Below, piece after piece: positions 7,893 to 14,467 of a DNA stretch of 14,467 nucleotides. Where the stretch lies: positions 1 through 14,467 of the forward strand of contig JBNKHH010000067.1 of assembly GCA_050290245.1 (NCBI GenBank), written 5' to 3'. A program made the translations under genes and the position numbers. Below the pieces are notes generated by a model. That model saw nothing but the letters and a program-made list of their open reading frames with translations, ran no database searches and was not told the origin of the DNA. The stretch's first letter is position 1; the number at the start of each line of letters is the position of its first letter. Origin of the DNA: JBNKHH01 sp050290245 (GTDB lineage: Bacteria > Pseudomonadota > Alphaproteobacteria > Rhodobacterales > Rhodobacteraceae).

Positions 7893-7921
7893 GGCATATA
7901 CCCATAAATTCAGTGGGTAAA
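7893..7921 (-). promoter_or_regulatory. Candidate alaS promoter with embedded dyad
   Basis: Read on the minus strand, TTTACC (7921-7916) and TATGCC (7898-7893) are separated by 17 bases and would start transcription about 28 bases ahead of the alaS ATG. Each box matches the sigma-70 consensus only partly. A perfect inverted repeat, TACCCA at 7899-7904 and TGGGTA at 7914-7919 with 9 bases between, covers the spacer and part of the upstream box, so it could be an operator. This is inference from position and symmetry. Confidence 0.35.
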
Positions 7922-7984
7922 GCGGCAAGAGAAGGAGCAGCAGCGCCTCATGGCCTTTCGGGGCACTCAGGCAGATGGCTCGAC

Positions 7985-8644
7985 CTACCAGGGCAAGATA
8001 TAACCCTCGGCATGCCAAAATCCGCCGCTCGTCTCCATGGTCAGTTCGTCGATGCGTGCAATCAGCCCGGCTGCCGCCTGCACAGCCGACACACCAGTCC
8101 CTTTTGTCATCTCTGTCGCGACCATGCCGGGATGCAGCAGCGCCACGGCAACTCCGCGCGGGTGAAGTTCGTGCTTCAGGTTCATGCCAATTTGATTCAC
8201 CGCCGATTTCGACGCCCGATAGCCGTAATTGCCCCCGGAGCCGTTGTCCCCGACCGAGCCGACACGGCTTGATACGATCGCGACTTTCGACCCTTTGTTC
8301 AGGTTGTCGACCAGAGCCTCGGTGACCCGCAAAGGACCAAGAGAATTCACGCGGAACTGCTCGATCATCTCGTCATAGTCGATGGCACCGAAACTATCGC
8401 GGCGCAAAATCCCCGCATTGTTCAGCAAGACGTCGATCGGCTGATCCGCGACCTCGGCCTTCAGACGGGCGACTGACGCGGCTTCACTCACATCGATCCC
8501 ATCTATAATGCGCAGATCCAGTGCCGAAAGCTCGGGCGTGGCAGACCGGCAAACGGCGATCACATCGTCACCGCGCGCGCGCAACTGGCGACATATCTCA
8601 AGACCGATGCCGCGATTGGCACCCGTAGCCAGTATGACCGACAT
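7985..8644 (-). CDS. Short-chain dehydrogenase/reductase (SDR), C-factor-like
   Basis: This is an NAD(P)-dependent oxidoreductase of the classical SDR family, 219 residues, a little shorter than the usual 250. The cofactor motif TGANRGIG is at residues 7-14, NNAG at 75-78, Asn100 in FRVN, Ser125/Ser126 in VAIVSSRVGS, and the catalytic YRASK at 142-146, so the Asn-Ser-Tyr-Lys set is complete. The segment HPGMVATEMT (171-180) and the short C-terminus ending GYILPW resemble the C-factor (CsgA)-like subgroup. The substrate cannot be told. An AAGGAG about 10 bases upstream supports the ATG at 8642-8644. It lies between the cytochrome gene and alaS, all on the minus strand. A hairpin separates it from the cytochrome gene. 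Confidence 0.93.
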   Translation of the reverse strand: MSVILATGANRGIGLEICRQLRARGDDVIAVCRSATPELSALDLRIIDGIDVSEAASVARLKAEVADQPIDVLLNNAGILRRDSFGAIDYDEMIEQFRVNSLGPLRVTEALVDNLNKGSKVAIVSSRVGSVGDNGSGGNYGYRASKSAVNQIGMNLKHELHPRGVAVALLHPGMVATEMTKGTGVSAVQAAAGLIARIDELTMETSGGFWHAEGYILPW

Positions 8645-8744
8645 CGAAAGACTCCTTCAGCTTCCCTGCTAACGGTATCCCGTGCCAACAGAACATGCGC
8701 AATTCACGGCCGGGATGCAACGCATGGACCTTTCAGAAGTCATA

Positions 8745-8768
8745 GCCCGCGATCCACCACTCGCGGGC
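8745..8768 (-). terminator. Hairpin after the cytochrome c gene, probable terminator
   Basis: GCCCGCGA (8745-8752) and TCGCGGGC (8761-8768) form a perfect 8-bp stem with an 8-base loop, starting about 29 bases after the cytochrome gene stop. On the minus strand TATGACTTCTG follows, only moderately T-rich. Position suits termination of the cytochrome transcript before the SDR gene. Confidence 0.55.
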
Positions 8769-8796
8769 CAAGGCGCAAGGGAACCTTGCCCTCCAG

Positions 8797-9198
8797 TTAT
8801 TTTTGGATCGACTCCAGATAATAGGCGATCGACAGGATGCGGCCACGCGTGATCGCCTCGCTACCACCATAAAAGGCGCTTTCGCCCTCCGCCTGCGTCT
8901 TGAAGATCGTCCCCCAAATCGGCATGGCTCCACCGTGAGCGCGTACACCGGTACGCCCGTCGATGATGTGGATCACCTTCAGCATGGGAAATTCACCGTC
9001 GTTTTGAGCCGACAGCGTGGTCAAATCCGGCACAGCGACGTTCAAAAGGTCTGCCAGCGGCCCCTGTCCCATCCCGGTGTCTCCATGGCATCCGGCGCAG
9101 CCTTCCATGAAATCAGACCTCCCCATTTCATCGGCCAAGCCGACCTGGGTCGTCAGTGCGAGAGCGCAAACTGCAGCAAGGTTTTTTAGGGTGTTCAT
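8797..9198 (-). CDS. Periplasmic class I c-type cytochrome
   Basis: This is a soluble electron carrier predicted to be exported and to bind one covalent haem. Of its 133 residues, about 22 at the N-terminus form a Sec signal peptide (MNTLKNLAAVCALALTTQVG then LA). The haem site CAGCH is at residues 34-38, followed by GDTGMGQGPLADLL, typical of monohaem class I cytochromes. Met92 in HGGAMPIWG is the likely sixth ligand. The C-terminal helix RGRILSIAYYLESIQ also fits. A strong GGGGAGGA ribosome-binding site precedes the ATG at 9196-9198. A TTGAT-N4-GTCAA site lies about 107 bases upstream, pointing to FNR-type control. Redox partner is unknown; no oxidase or dehydrogenase subunit gene is adjacent. 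It lies 153 bases after the M42 peptidase gene, so is probably transcribed on its own. Confidence 0.93.
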   Translation of the reverse strand: MNTLKNLAAVCALALTTQVGLADEMGRSDFMEGCAGCHGDTGMGQGPLADLLNVAVPDLTTLSAQNDGEFPMLKVIHIIDGRTGVRAHGGAMPIWGTIFKTQAEGESAFYGGSEAITRGRILSIAYYLESIQK

Positions 9199-9298
9199 GT
9201 CTAAGTCCTCCCCTCAATGGCGATCACGCACTATCCCGGGGACTGCCCCAGGCGCGGGACCAATGCCGTTATGCAACGACAACCATCGCATAGGCACA

Positions 9299-9312
9299 TT
9301 GATATGTGTCAA
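9299..9312 (-). promoter_or_regulatory. FNR/FnrL-type binding site upstream of the cytochrome c gene
   Basis: The sequence TTGAT-ATGT-GTCAA differs by one base from the perfect FNR-type palindrome TTGAT-N4-ATCAA. The symmetry extends outward to CATTGA (9297-9302) and TCAATG (9309-9314). A possible -10 region in TTGCATAAC (minus strand, around 9276-9268) would place the centre of the dyad near -42 to -45, the position of a class II activator. The regulator (FnrL, or a Dnr/NnrR-type relative) is inferred. Confidence 0.68.
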
Positions 9313-9351
9313 TGCCAAGCATTGCAGGTTCGCAAGCAGGACCTGGCTGAA

Positions 9352-10383
9352 CTAGTTCGCCTTGAGAAAAGCAACGAGGATATCGCGTGCCGCCTGGAGA
9401 TCGGTCTTTTCGATCATCTCGGTGACAGTGTGGATATAGCGCGTGCCAACCACGATCCCGACCGCGCGCGCACCGGCCGCCGCCTGCTGAGCCGCCGCGC
9501 CGTCCTGGCCGCCGGCGCGCAGCATCGTGCGCTGATAGGGAATCTTCTTTTTCTCAGCCAGGCCTGCGATCTCGGCCACCAGCGCCTTATCGGCAATGAA
9601 AGAGCTGTCACGGATATGCAGGCCAAATCCCGCGCCCTGCACCGTCGTGCGGTCCTGATCGGGCACGCCAGGCGTGTCGCAGGCCAGCGTCGTGTCGATC
9701 CCCAGCCCGATGTCCGGTTTGACCCGATAGGCCGCCGTCCTCGCGCCGCGCAGACCAACCTCTTCCTGTGTCGTGAAAACGACGTGAACTTCGGCTTTTG
9801 ACCGGGTTTTGCCCAGCCCCCTGACAGCCTCGATCCCCAGCCAGCAGGCAATGCGGTTGTCCAGAGCCTTGGAAACCACCTTGTCACCCATCTCCAGGAA
9901 GGGTTCGTCCATGACCACCATGTCGCCCACCTTGACCACGTCTTTGGCTTTGGCACCTAGCCCGGTATCGACAAAGAACTCATGGGCTTCGGGGATCTTC
10001 TTGCGATCCTCGGGACTGGCAATGTGCACCGGTCGGCCACCGGGGTTCATTACCGCCTTTATGTCGCCGCTGTCGGTACAGACCAACACACGACGGGAAA
10101 AAAGGTTTCTCGGATCAAAACCGCCGACAGTCTGCAAATAAAGGAATCCCTTGTCCGAGATATGGCTTACCAGGAAGCCGATCTCGTCCATATGGCACAA
10201 CAGCATGATCTTTTGCGGGTCTTTGCCCTTGCCTTTTCGTACGCAGTGCAAAGAGCCCATGGCATCGGCTTCGACCTCGTCGAACAGCCCCTTGATCTCG
10301 GACAGGATAAGGTCGCGCACGCGCTCTTCATGGCCGGGGACGCCGGGTGTTTCACACAGGGCTTTCAACAGGTCGATGTTCAT
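9352..10383 (-). CDS. M42 family metallo-aminopeptidase (FrvX-like)
   Basis: This cytosolic dizinc or dicobalt aminopeptidase of family M42 removes N-terminal residues from short peptides; family members build large tetrahedral dodecamers. The 343-residue length is normal. The metal and catalytic residues are all visible: His64 and Asp66 in CHMDEIG, Asp175 in KALDNR, the Glu207-Glu208 pair in TTQEEVGLRGA, Asp230 in LGIDTT, and His318 in GTRYIHTVTE. The conserved GGQDGAAAQ (301-309) is also present. GGAGAG ahead of the ATG at 10381-10383 is a good ribosome-binding site. The gene starts 24 bases after the SLC13 permease stop and is very likely in the same operon. Names such as glutamyl aminopeptidase or endoglucanase, often given to this family, are not supported by the sequence. 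Confidence 0.95.
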   Translation of the reverse strand: MNIDLLKALCETPGVPGHEERVRDLILSEIKGLFDEVEADAMGSLHCVRKGKGKDPQKIMLLCHMDEIGFLVSHISDKGFLYLQTVGGFDPRNLFSRRVLVCTDSGDIKAVMNPGGRPVHIASPEDRKKIPEAHEFFVDTGLGAKAKDVVKVGDMVVMDEPFLEMGDKVVSKALDNRIACWLGIEAVRGLGKTRSKAEVHVVFTTQEEVGLRGARTAAYRVKPDIGLGIDTTLACDTPGVPDQDRTTVQGAGFGLHIRDSSFIADKALVAEIAGLAEKKKIPYQRTMLRAGGQDGAAAQQAAAGARAVGIVVGTRYIHTVTEMIEKTDLQAARDILVAFLKAN

Positions 10384-10407
10384 CGATACTCTCTCCTCAC
10401 GACCGCG

Positions 10408-12186
10408 TCAAAGCGGCCAGAAAAACGGGATCAGCAGGGATGCGATGATCCCCGTGGTCAGGTTCAACGGAATTCCGACCCGCAGGAAGTCGGCGAACTT
10501 ATAGCCGCCCGGACCATAGACCATCATGTTGGTCTGATAGCTGATCGGTGTCGCGAAAGTGGCCGAAGCAGCGATCATCACCGCGATGACCAGCGGCCTT
10601 GGATCGACCCCCATCGAAACCGCCACCCCGATGGCGACAGGGGTAATCACGACGGCCACTGCATGGTTGATCAGTTCCGAGAGAACAGATGTCAGCAAAT
10701 AGATGGCCCAGACGATCAAAACCGGAGGGAGCACCGACAACATGGGCTCAAGAACCTGGACAATCAGATGGATCGCCCCCGAAGTCTCCAACGCCATGGC
10801 CACGGCCAGCATGGCAAAGATCAGAGCCAGAAGCCGCCCGTCGATTGTTGAAAACGCCTCGTCCGCGTCGATGCAACGGGTTAATAAGACCACCGCGACC
10901 GCAATGATCGCCAAAAGCAGGATCGGCGCCGCTCCCAGGGCCGCCAGGAATACAAGTCCGCCAAGGGCCGCAAGGGCCTTTGGGGCGTGCCCACGCCGAT
11001 AGGCTCGCGCCGTCGGTTGCGAGACGTTGACCAGCCCCGCATCGGCCGCCAGGCGCGAAATGTCCTCGGCCGCCCCCTCCAACAACAAGGTATCGCCAAC
11101 CCGCACGACGACGTCATCCAACTGCCGGCCAATATTCTCGTTCTTGCGATGAAGCGCGATCGGGTAGACACCGTACCGCCGCCGCAGACGCAGCGCGCCC
11201 AGTGATCGCCCAACAAGGGACGCACCGGGCGTGATCAGAACCTCGACTGTCGTCGTCTCGACCGAGGAAATCTTGTCTACAAGCCGGACGTCCGGGTTTA
11301 CCTTCAATCCCAAGAGTTCTTCCATCTGGGTGCGCAGGACAACGCGGTCGCCCGGCTGCAGAACCACCGCCCTGAGGTCGCGCCGCAATGACAGGTCGCC
11401 CCGCAGCACATCCACCAGCCTTACGCCGTCGCGCTTGAACAGATCGATTTCGGTCACCTGCTGGCCGATCAGCGCGCTGTCCTCGGGCAATGCGAACTCG
11501 GTGAAGAACTTGCGTTTCGAGGTATCCGACAACATCGTCGCCATGCTGGCGCGATCCGGCAGCAGGCGCGGCGCCACGAACCGCAGATAAAGCGCTCCCC
11601 AGGCCACCAGGACCACTGCCAGGGGTGTGACCTCGAAAATGGTGAACGGCTCCAAGCCGCTGGCGCGCGCGACACCGTCCACAAGCAGGTTCGTCGAGGT
11701 GCCGATCAGCGTGCAAGTGCCGCCAAGGATCGCGGCATAGGACAACGGAATCAGCAGCTTGGACGCTGACATCCCCAATTTCTTGGATAGCTGCACGAAT
11801 ACTGGAATCATCACCAGAACGACCGGCGTATTGTTCACAAAGGCCGAGGCGATGACCACGAATAGCATCAGCGAACCAATTGCGATCGCCGGGCTGGTGT
11901 CTGCCTTGGCTTCGGCCAACCGGGTGAACCACTCCAATGCTCCCGTGCGAACCAGTGCCCCCATCACAATGAACATCGCCGCGATAGTCCACGGCGCGGG
12001 GTTGGACAGCACATGCATCGCTTCTTCATAAGGCAAAACGCCCAGGATCAGCATGGCCGAAGCTCCCGCGATCGCGGTAACCTCGGGCGGATATATCTCG
12101 CGTATGAACAGCGTGAACATGACCACCACGACCCCAAGGGTCAGCAGGGCCGGCGCGCTTCCGGAAAGATTGAAAAACTCCACCAT
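10408..12186 (-). CDS. SLC13-family permease with central RCK_C (TrkA_C) domains
   Basis: This inner-membrane transporter of the SLC13/CitM (ion transporter) superfamily has 592 residues from the ATG at 12184-12186 (MVEFFNLSGSAP). The frame runs on to 12255, inside the EamA gene, but that extension is basic and unlike a transporter start. Two membrane halves, about 10-205 and 402-592, flank a soluble middle. The first half has the helix-break signatures NNTP (118-121) and GGTCTLIGTSTN (155-166); the second has SELINHAV (503-510) and SATFATPISYQTN (541-553). These repeat-related motifs form the substrate and sodium sites in the family. The middle part (about 220-390) looks like two RCK_C domains, each ending with a GD-x-[LV]-x-[LV] strand (GDRVVLRTQ, GDTLLLEGA), which usually bind small regulatory ligands. 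The substrate cannot be told. The start lies 1 base after the EamA stop, indicating coupling. Confidence 0.93.
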   Translation of the reverse strand: MVEFFNLSGSAPALLTLGVVVVMFTLFIREIYPPEVTAIAGASAMLILGVLPYEEAMHVLSNPAPWTIAAMFIVMGALVRTGALEWFTRLAEAKADTSPAIAIGSLMLFVVIASAFVNNTPVVLVMIPVFVQLSKKLGMSASKLLIPLSYAAILGGTCTLIGTSTNLLVDGVARASGLEPFTIFEVTPLAVVLVAWGALYLRFVAPRLLPDRASMATMLSDTSKRKFFTEFALPEDSALIGQQVTEIDLFKRDGVRLVDVLRGDLSLRRDLRAVVLQPGDRVVLRTQMEELLGLKVNPDVRLVDKISSVETTTVEVLITPGASLVGRSLGALRLRRRYGVYPIALHRKNENIGRQLDDVVVRVGDTLLLEGAAEDISRLAADAGLVNVSQPTARAYRRGHAPKALAALGGLVFLAALGAAPILLLAIIAVAVVLLTRCIDADEAFSTIDGRLLALIFAMLAVAMALETSGAIHLIVQVLEPMLSVLPPVLIVWAIYLLTSVLSELINHAVAVVITPVAIGVAVSMGVDPRPLVIAVMIAASATFATPISYQTNMMVYGPGGYKFADFLRVGIPLNLTTGIIASLLIPFFWPL

Positions 12187-12187
12187 C

Positions 12188-13117
12188 TCAGCGAGTTTCC
12201 CCGGTCTTGGCGCCCTCTGCAAGCGCGTTGGTGCCTGCCTTCCTCGGCTGCACAAGGAACATACCCAAAAGCATCACCCCCATGGCCGCCCAGACCCAGC
12301 CTGAAAATGTCTCGCCAAGCAGAAGCATGGCCCATAGAACCCCGAAGCCGGTCACCAAATAGCTAACCTGGACCGCGAATACAGGCCCGGCACGCCCCAC
12401 CATCCAGACATAGGAGGTGTAGACCACGACGTGGATCAGTGAACTTGCCGAGATCGCCAGGTCCGGCAGACCCCAGGGCGGGCGTGGATCGATGAATTGG
12501 CCCGTGGCGATCGCCAGGGGCAACGCCAGAACGGCTCCTGTCAGCGAGGCCCCGAACAGCACCTCAACCGGGCCCAGACCCGCGGTTCCCCAACGGGCGA
12601 CTATATTGCCCTCCAAGCCGTAAAAAAACGGTGCAACCAGGGCCAGCGGCACGAACGCCACCATGGCGCGGTCGGGTAAACTTGCCTCGGGGGCTGCGAT
12701 GAGCAGGACACCGATCAGCCCCAAAACAAGCCCGAACAGCCGAGATGCGGCAAAGCGTTCGTTGCCAAGACCAAGCGCGATCGGAAAGGCAAACATCGGC
12801 ACCAGCGCCAACAGGATGGAAATCAACCCGGCCGGCAAGTGCCGCACGGCTTCGTAGCTGGAGGCATTGGGGATAAGCGTACCCACGAGCGCGATGATGA
12901 CGTAGACGCGCCATGCGGGACCGTCCAGTCGCAGACGGCGCCCCCTGACTTTTTGCACCACCGCCAGAACTGCGCTGCCGATGGCCATCTGCCAAAAGAT
13001 CAATCCGAAATGGCGATAGCCTTCACTGACGGCAATCTTCGCGAGTGGCTGGGTCACCCCCCACCCTGCGCCCATCACGACAAGGGCGAGAAACAGACCT
13101 TTGGCACCTTGAAACAC
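12188..13117 (-). CDS. EamA-domain DMT superfamily transporter
   Basis: This is a ten-helix inner-membrane transporter of the drug/metabolite superfamily (309 residues), with two EamA repeats at roughly 7-142 and 152-290. The first opens with GAGWGVTQPLAKIAV, the usual [W]G-x-x-x-[P]-x-A pattern. The second closes with LLLGETFSGWVWAAMGVMLL, the usual GE-x-x-[S/T] plus glycine-zipper helix. Members export amino acids, nucleotides or other small metabolites, or take up metabolites; the substrate here is unknown. The start is a GTG at 13115-13117, supported by a GAGG 6 bases upstream and by the short N-terminal tail before helix 1. It is the first gene of an apparent operon: the SLC13 gene follows after 1 base, then the M42 peptidase gene. 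A terminator just upstream isolates it from the gene before. Confidence 0.93.
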   Translation of the reverse strand: MFQGAKGLFLALVVMGAGWGVTQPLAKIAVSEGYRHFGLIFWQMAIGSAVLAVVQKVRGRRLRLDGPAWRVYVIIALVGTLIPNASSYEAVRHLPAGLISILLALVPMFAFPIALGLGNERFAASRLFGLVLGLIGVLLIAAPEASLPDRAMVAFVPLALVAPFFYGLEGNIVARWGTAGLGPVEVLFGASLTGAVLALPLAIATGQFIDPRPPWGLPDLAISASSLIHVVVYTSYVWMVGRAGPVFAVQVSYLVTGFGVLWAMLLLGETFSGWVWAAMGVMLLGMFLVQPRKAGTNALAEGAKTGETR

Positions 13118-13187
13118 GCTCGCCTCACTTTTTCAGCCTAACTGGCATTGAACGCGGCATCCGGTCCGAGACAAGAACGAAACGCAA

Positions 13188-13213
13188 CGCGCCGGTCCCA
13201 AGGAACCGGCGCG
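13188..13213 (-). terminator. Rho-independent terminator after the His-rich membrane protein gene
   Basis: A perfect 9-bp GC-rich stem (13188-13196 with 13205-13213) closes an 8-base loop 28 bases after the stop codon. On the minus strand it is followed by the T-rich stretch TTGCGTTTCGTTCTTGTC. This orientation fits the upstream small membrane protein gene and separates it from the EamA operon. Confidence 0.78.
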
Positions 13214-13240
13214 CGACAAATTTGAAAGCATCCTGCCGGC

Positions 13241-13612
13241 TCAGGCGCGCTTTCTCGTCGTGATGACAACGACAACGAACAGTAGCATCGACAGTGCTGT
13301 CAGAAGGGAACCGATCTTCGCCAGTGTTTCGCTTTGCTCGCGCAAGGCCATGACAATGCCGGGCACGACTGTCACCAGACCCGCCAATGCCAGCGGATAG
13401 TGTATTCTGGCCAACTTGCTTTCGGCGGCGGCGGGCACAGTGTGATAATAAAGGCCAAACAGGCCCATGGTCACCCACCCGATCAGGTTCAAATGCGCAT
13501 GTGCCGGCGCCATGCTGTGATCCCCTGATGCCGACATGTGGATGCCCCAAAACATCCCCAAAAGGACTGCTATCGCAGCCGTTACAAAAAATAGAAACGC
13601 GATACCCTTCAT
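13241..13612 (-). CDS. Small His-rich membrane protein, haem-copper oxidase subunit I-like motif
   Basis: The product has 123 residues and four hydrophobic segments (about 4-24, 36-58, 72-90, 98-119), so it is an inner-membrane protein. The notable stretch is H25-MSASGDH32-SMAPAH38-AH40-LNLIGWVTMG followed by LFGLYYH57. The combination HAHLN-[LI]-x-GW before a glycine-rich helix recalls part of haem-copper oxidase/NorB subunit I, and such short proteins are often labelled cytochrome-c oxidase-like. It is far too short to be an oxidase; haem or metal binding is only inferred. The frame is open to 13675, but the ATG at 13610-13612 (MKGIAFLFFV) with AGAGGG about 8 bases upstream is the natural start. 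It appears to be monocistronic: a candidate promoter and dyad lie upstream, a good terminator downstream. Confidence 0.82.
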   Translation of the reverse strand: MKGIAFLFFVTAAIAVLLGMFWGIHMSASGDHSMAPAHAHLNLIGWVTMGLFGLYYHTVPAAAESKLARIHYPLALAGLVTVVPGIVMALREQSETLAKIGSLLTALSMLLFVVVVITTRKRA

Positions 13613-13685
13613 TGCCACATCCCTCTCTGTTTGTGTTGGTTGCGCATCTGGCGCCTCATCAAGGCGGCCCCGCACAACATGAGCG

Positions 13686-13728
13686 AGTCTAGCACCTTGG
13701 CGGCACAGGCATACTACTCTTTCGTATG
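13686..13728 (-). promoter_or_regulatory. Candidate activator-dependent promoter with CATAC/GTATG dyad
   Basis: On the minus strand an extended -10 element, TGC-TAGACT (13694-13686), stands 73 bases ahead of the small membrane protein gene. No -35 box is found at the right spacing. Instead, an inverted repeat with arms CATAC and GTATG (13728-13724 and 13714-13710, 9 bases between) is centred at 13719, about -40 relative to the start site predicted from the -10. That layout is typical of a class II activator site. The regulator is not identified. Confidence 0.45.
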
Positions 13729-13744
13729 GGAAACCTGGGCTCTG

Positions 13745-14467
13745 TCAGCCCGCAGGTTGCAGCCGCCCGCCCTCGCGGATGGGTGCGACGCGCACCGCCT
13801 TGCCGGTGCGGTCGTCGGTCTCGACGAAAAGCCCCGACAGGGTCGCCTCGCCCATGGCGGGTTGGAACCGTCCTTTGCTCATCCCAGTGATGAAGCGACG
13901 CAGTGGCTCGTCCTTCTCCATCCCGATGACCGAATTGTAGTCCCCGCACATGCCCGCGTCCGTCATGTATGCGGTCCCTCCGGGCAGGATCATTGCATCC
14001 GCTGTCGGAACATGGGTATGCGTGCCGACAACGATGCTGGCACGCCCGTCACAGTAATGGCCCATAGCCATCTTTTCCGAGGTCGCCTCGCAATGCACGT
14101 CGACCAGGCTGGCCTGAACCATGCCACCCAAGGGATGTGCCTTCAGCACGGTCTCGATCGCCGAGAAGGGATCGTCGAACGGCCGTTTCATAAAAACCTG
14201 CCCCAGAACCTGGGCCACTAGAACCTTACGGCCACCCGGAGCATCGAACACCCGAGCGCCTTTCCCCGGTGCCGCCTTGGAAAAGTTCAACGGTCTGATG
14301 ATGCGCGGTTCGCGCTCGATCCCTGCCAGCATGTCGCGCTGGTCAAAAGCATGATCGCCAAGGGTCACGACGTCCGCACCCGCTTCAAGCAAGGCCTGGG
14401 CATGGGCAAGTGTCGGCCCGACACCTGATGTGGCGTTCTCGCCGTTGACCACCACGAACCCGGCCTT
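13745..14467 (-). CDS. YmdB-family metallophosphoesterase (TIGR00282 type), N-terminus cut
   Basis: This belongs to the YmdB family of calcineurin-like phosphoesterases, whose Bacillus member hydrolyses 2',3'-cyclic nucleotides. About 240 residues are in the window; roughly the first 35 to 40, with the first metal motif (GD-x-x-G), lie beyond the right edge. Reading continues upstream of the internal ATG at 14455 with KAGF before VVVNGENATSG, so 14455 is not the start. The family core is clear: VNGENA, HCEATSEKMAMGHYCDGRA, GTHTHVPTADA, and GGTAYMTDAGMCGDYNSVIG. One deviation is TLGDHAFDQ, where most calcineurin-like enzymes have GNH; Asp replaces the metal-bridging Asn, while the His remains. 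The gene is followed by a 132-base gap that holds the candidate promoter of the next gene. Confidence 0.92.
   Translation of the reverse strand, partial: KAGFVVVNGENATSGVGPTLAHAQALLEAGADVVTLGDHAFDQRDMLAGIEREPRIIRPLNFSKAAPGKGARVFDAPGGRKVLVAQVLGQVFMKRPFDDPFSAIETVLKAHPLGGMVQASLVDVHCEATSEKMAMGHYCDGRASIVVGTHTHVPTADAMILPGGTAYMTDAGMCGDYNSVIGMEKDEPLRRFITGMSKGRFQPAMGEATLSGLFVETDDRTGKAVRVAPIREGGRLQPAG

Noticed and set aside
8733..8948. Short minus frame ending in REWWIAGYDF after the cytochrome gene
   Set aside because: Its first two-thirds lie inside the cytochrome gene out of frame, and the last part is the terminator hairpin; no independent start with a good spacing.
11114..11992. Minus-strand frame of 292 codons overlapping the SLC13 gene
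   Set aside because: Out-of-frame shadow of the permease; composition is arginine/glycine-rich without hydrophobic segments.
12187..12255. Upstream extension of the SLC13 gene into the EamA gene
   Set aside because: The added 23 residues are basic and not transporter-like; the ATG at 12186 directly after the EamA stop is the usual coupled arrangement.

Overview
The window looks like a chromosomal piece of an alphaproteobacterium, most likely a member of the Rhodobacteraceae (Roseobacter group). The basis is the high G+C by eye, the alphaproteobacterial flavour of the AlaS, TypA and YmdB-family proteins, tight gene packing, and a TTGAT-N4-GTCAA (FnrL/Dnr-type) site ahead of a cytochrome c gene. 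No tRNA, rRNA, CRISPR array, insertion sequence, integrase or phage gene is visible. No gene-free stretch exceeds 300 bases; the longest is 567-798.

Layout. A cysteinyl-tRNA synthetase gene (minus strand, cut by the left edge) diverges from a plus-strand run: a YitT-type membrane protein, the ribosome-associated GTPase TypA/BipA, a PEP-mutase/isocitrate-lyase superfamily enzyme, and an exported cysteine-rich protein with an HExxH motif whose gene overlaps the previous one by 29 bases. The plus-strand run ends 4 bases from the stop of a convergent minus-strand pair, alaS and a DUF1330 gene that starts directly after the alaS stop. From there to the right edge everything is on the minus strand. 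In transcription order, from right to left, this part holds a YmdB-family metallophosphoesterase (cut by the right edge), a small histidine-rich membrane protein followed by a good terminator, an apparent operon of an EamA transporter, an SLC13 permease with RCK_C domains and an M42 aminopeptidase, then a periplasmic c-type cytochrome with a candidate FNR-type site, an SDR oxidoreductase, and alaS with its DUF1330 partner.

How the genes work together. Translation functions (cysS, typA, alaS) are housekeeping. The EamA-SLC13-M42 unit pairs two transporters with a cytosolic peptidase, which suggests peptide or amino-acid handling, but no substrate can be read from sequence. The cytochrome and the small His-rich membrane protein each have a dyad placed roughly where a class II activator would bind, which hints at oxygen- or respiration-linked control.

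I did not find a clear undescribed multi-gene system. The most interesting points are the two candidate activator sites (9299-9312 and 13710-13728), the uncharacterised HExxH secreted protein, and the orphan His-rich membrane protein.
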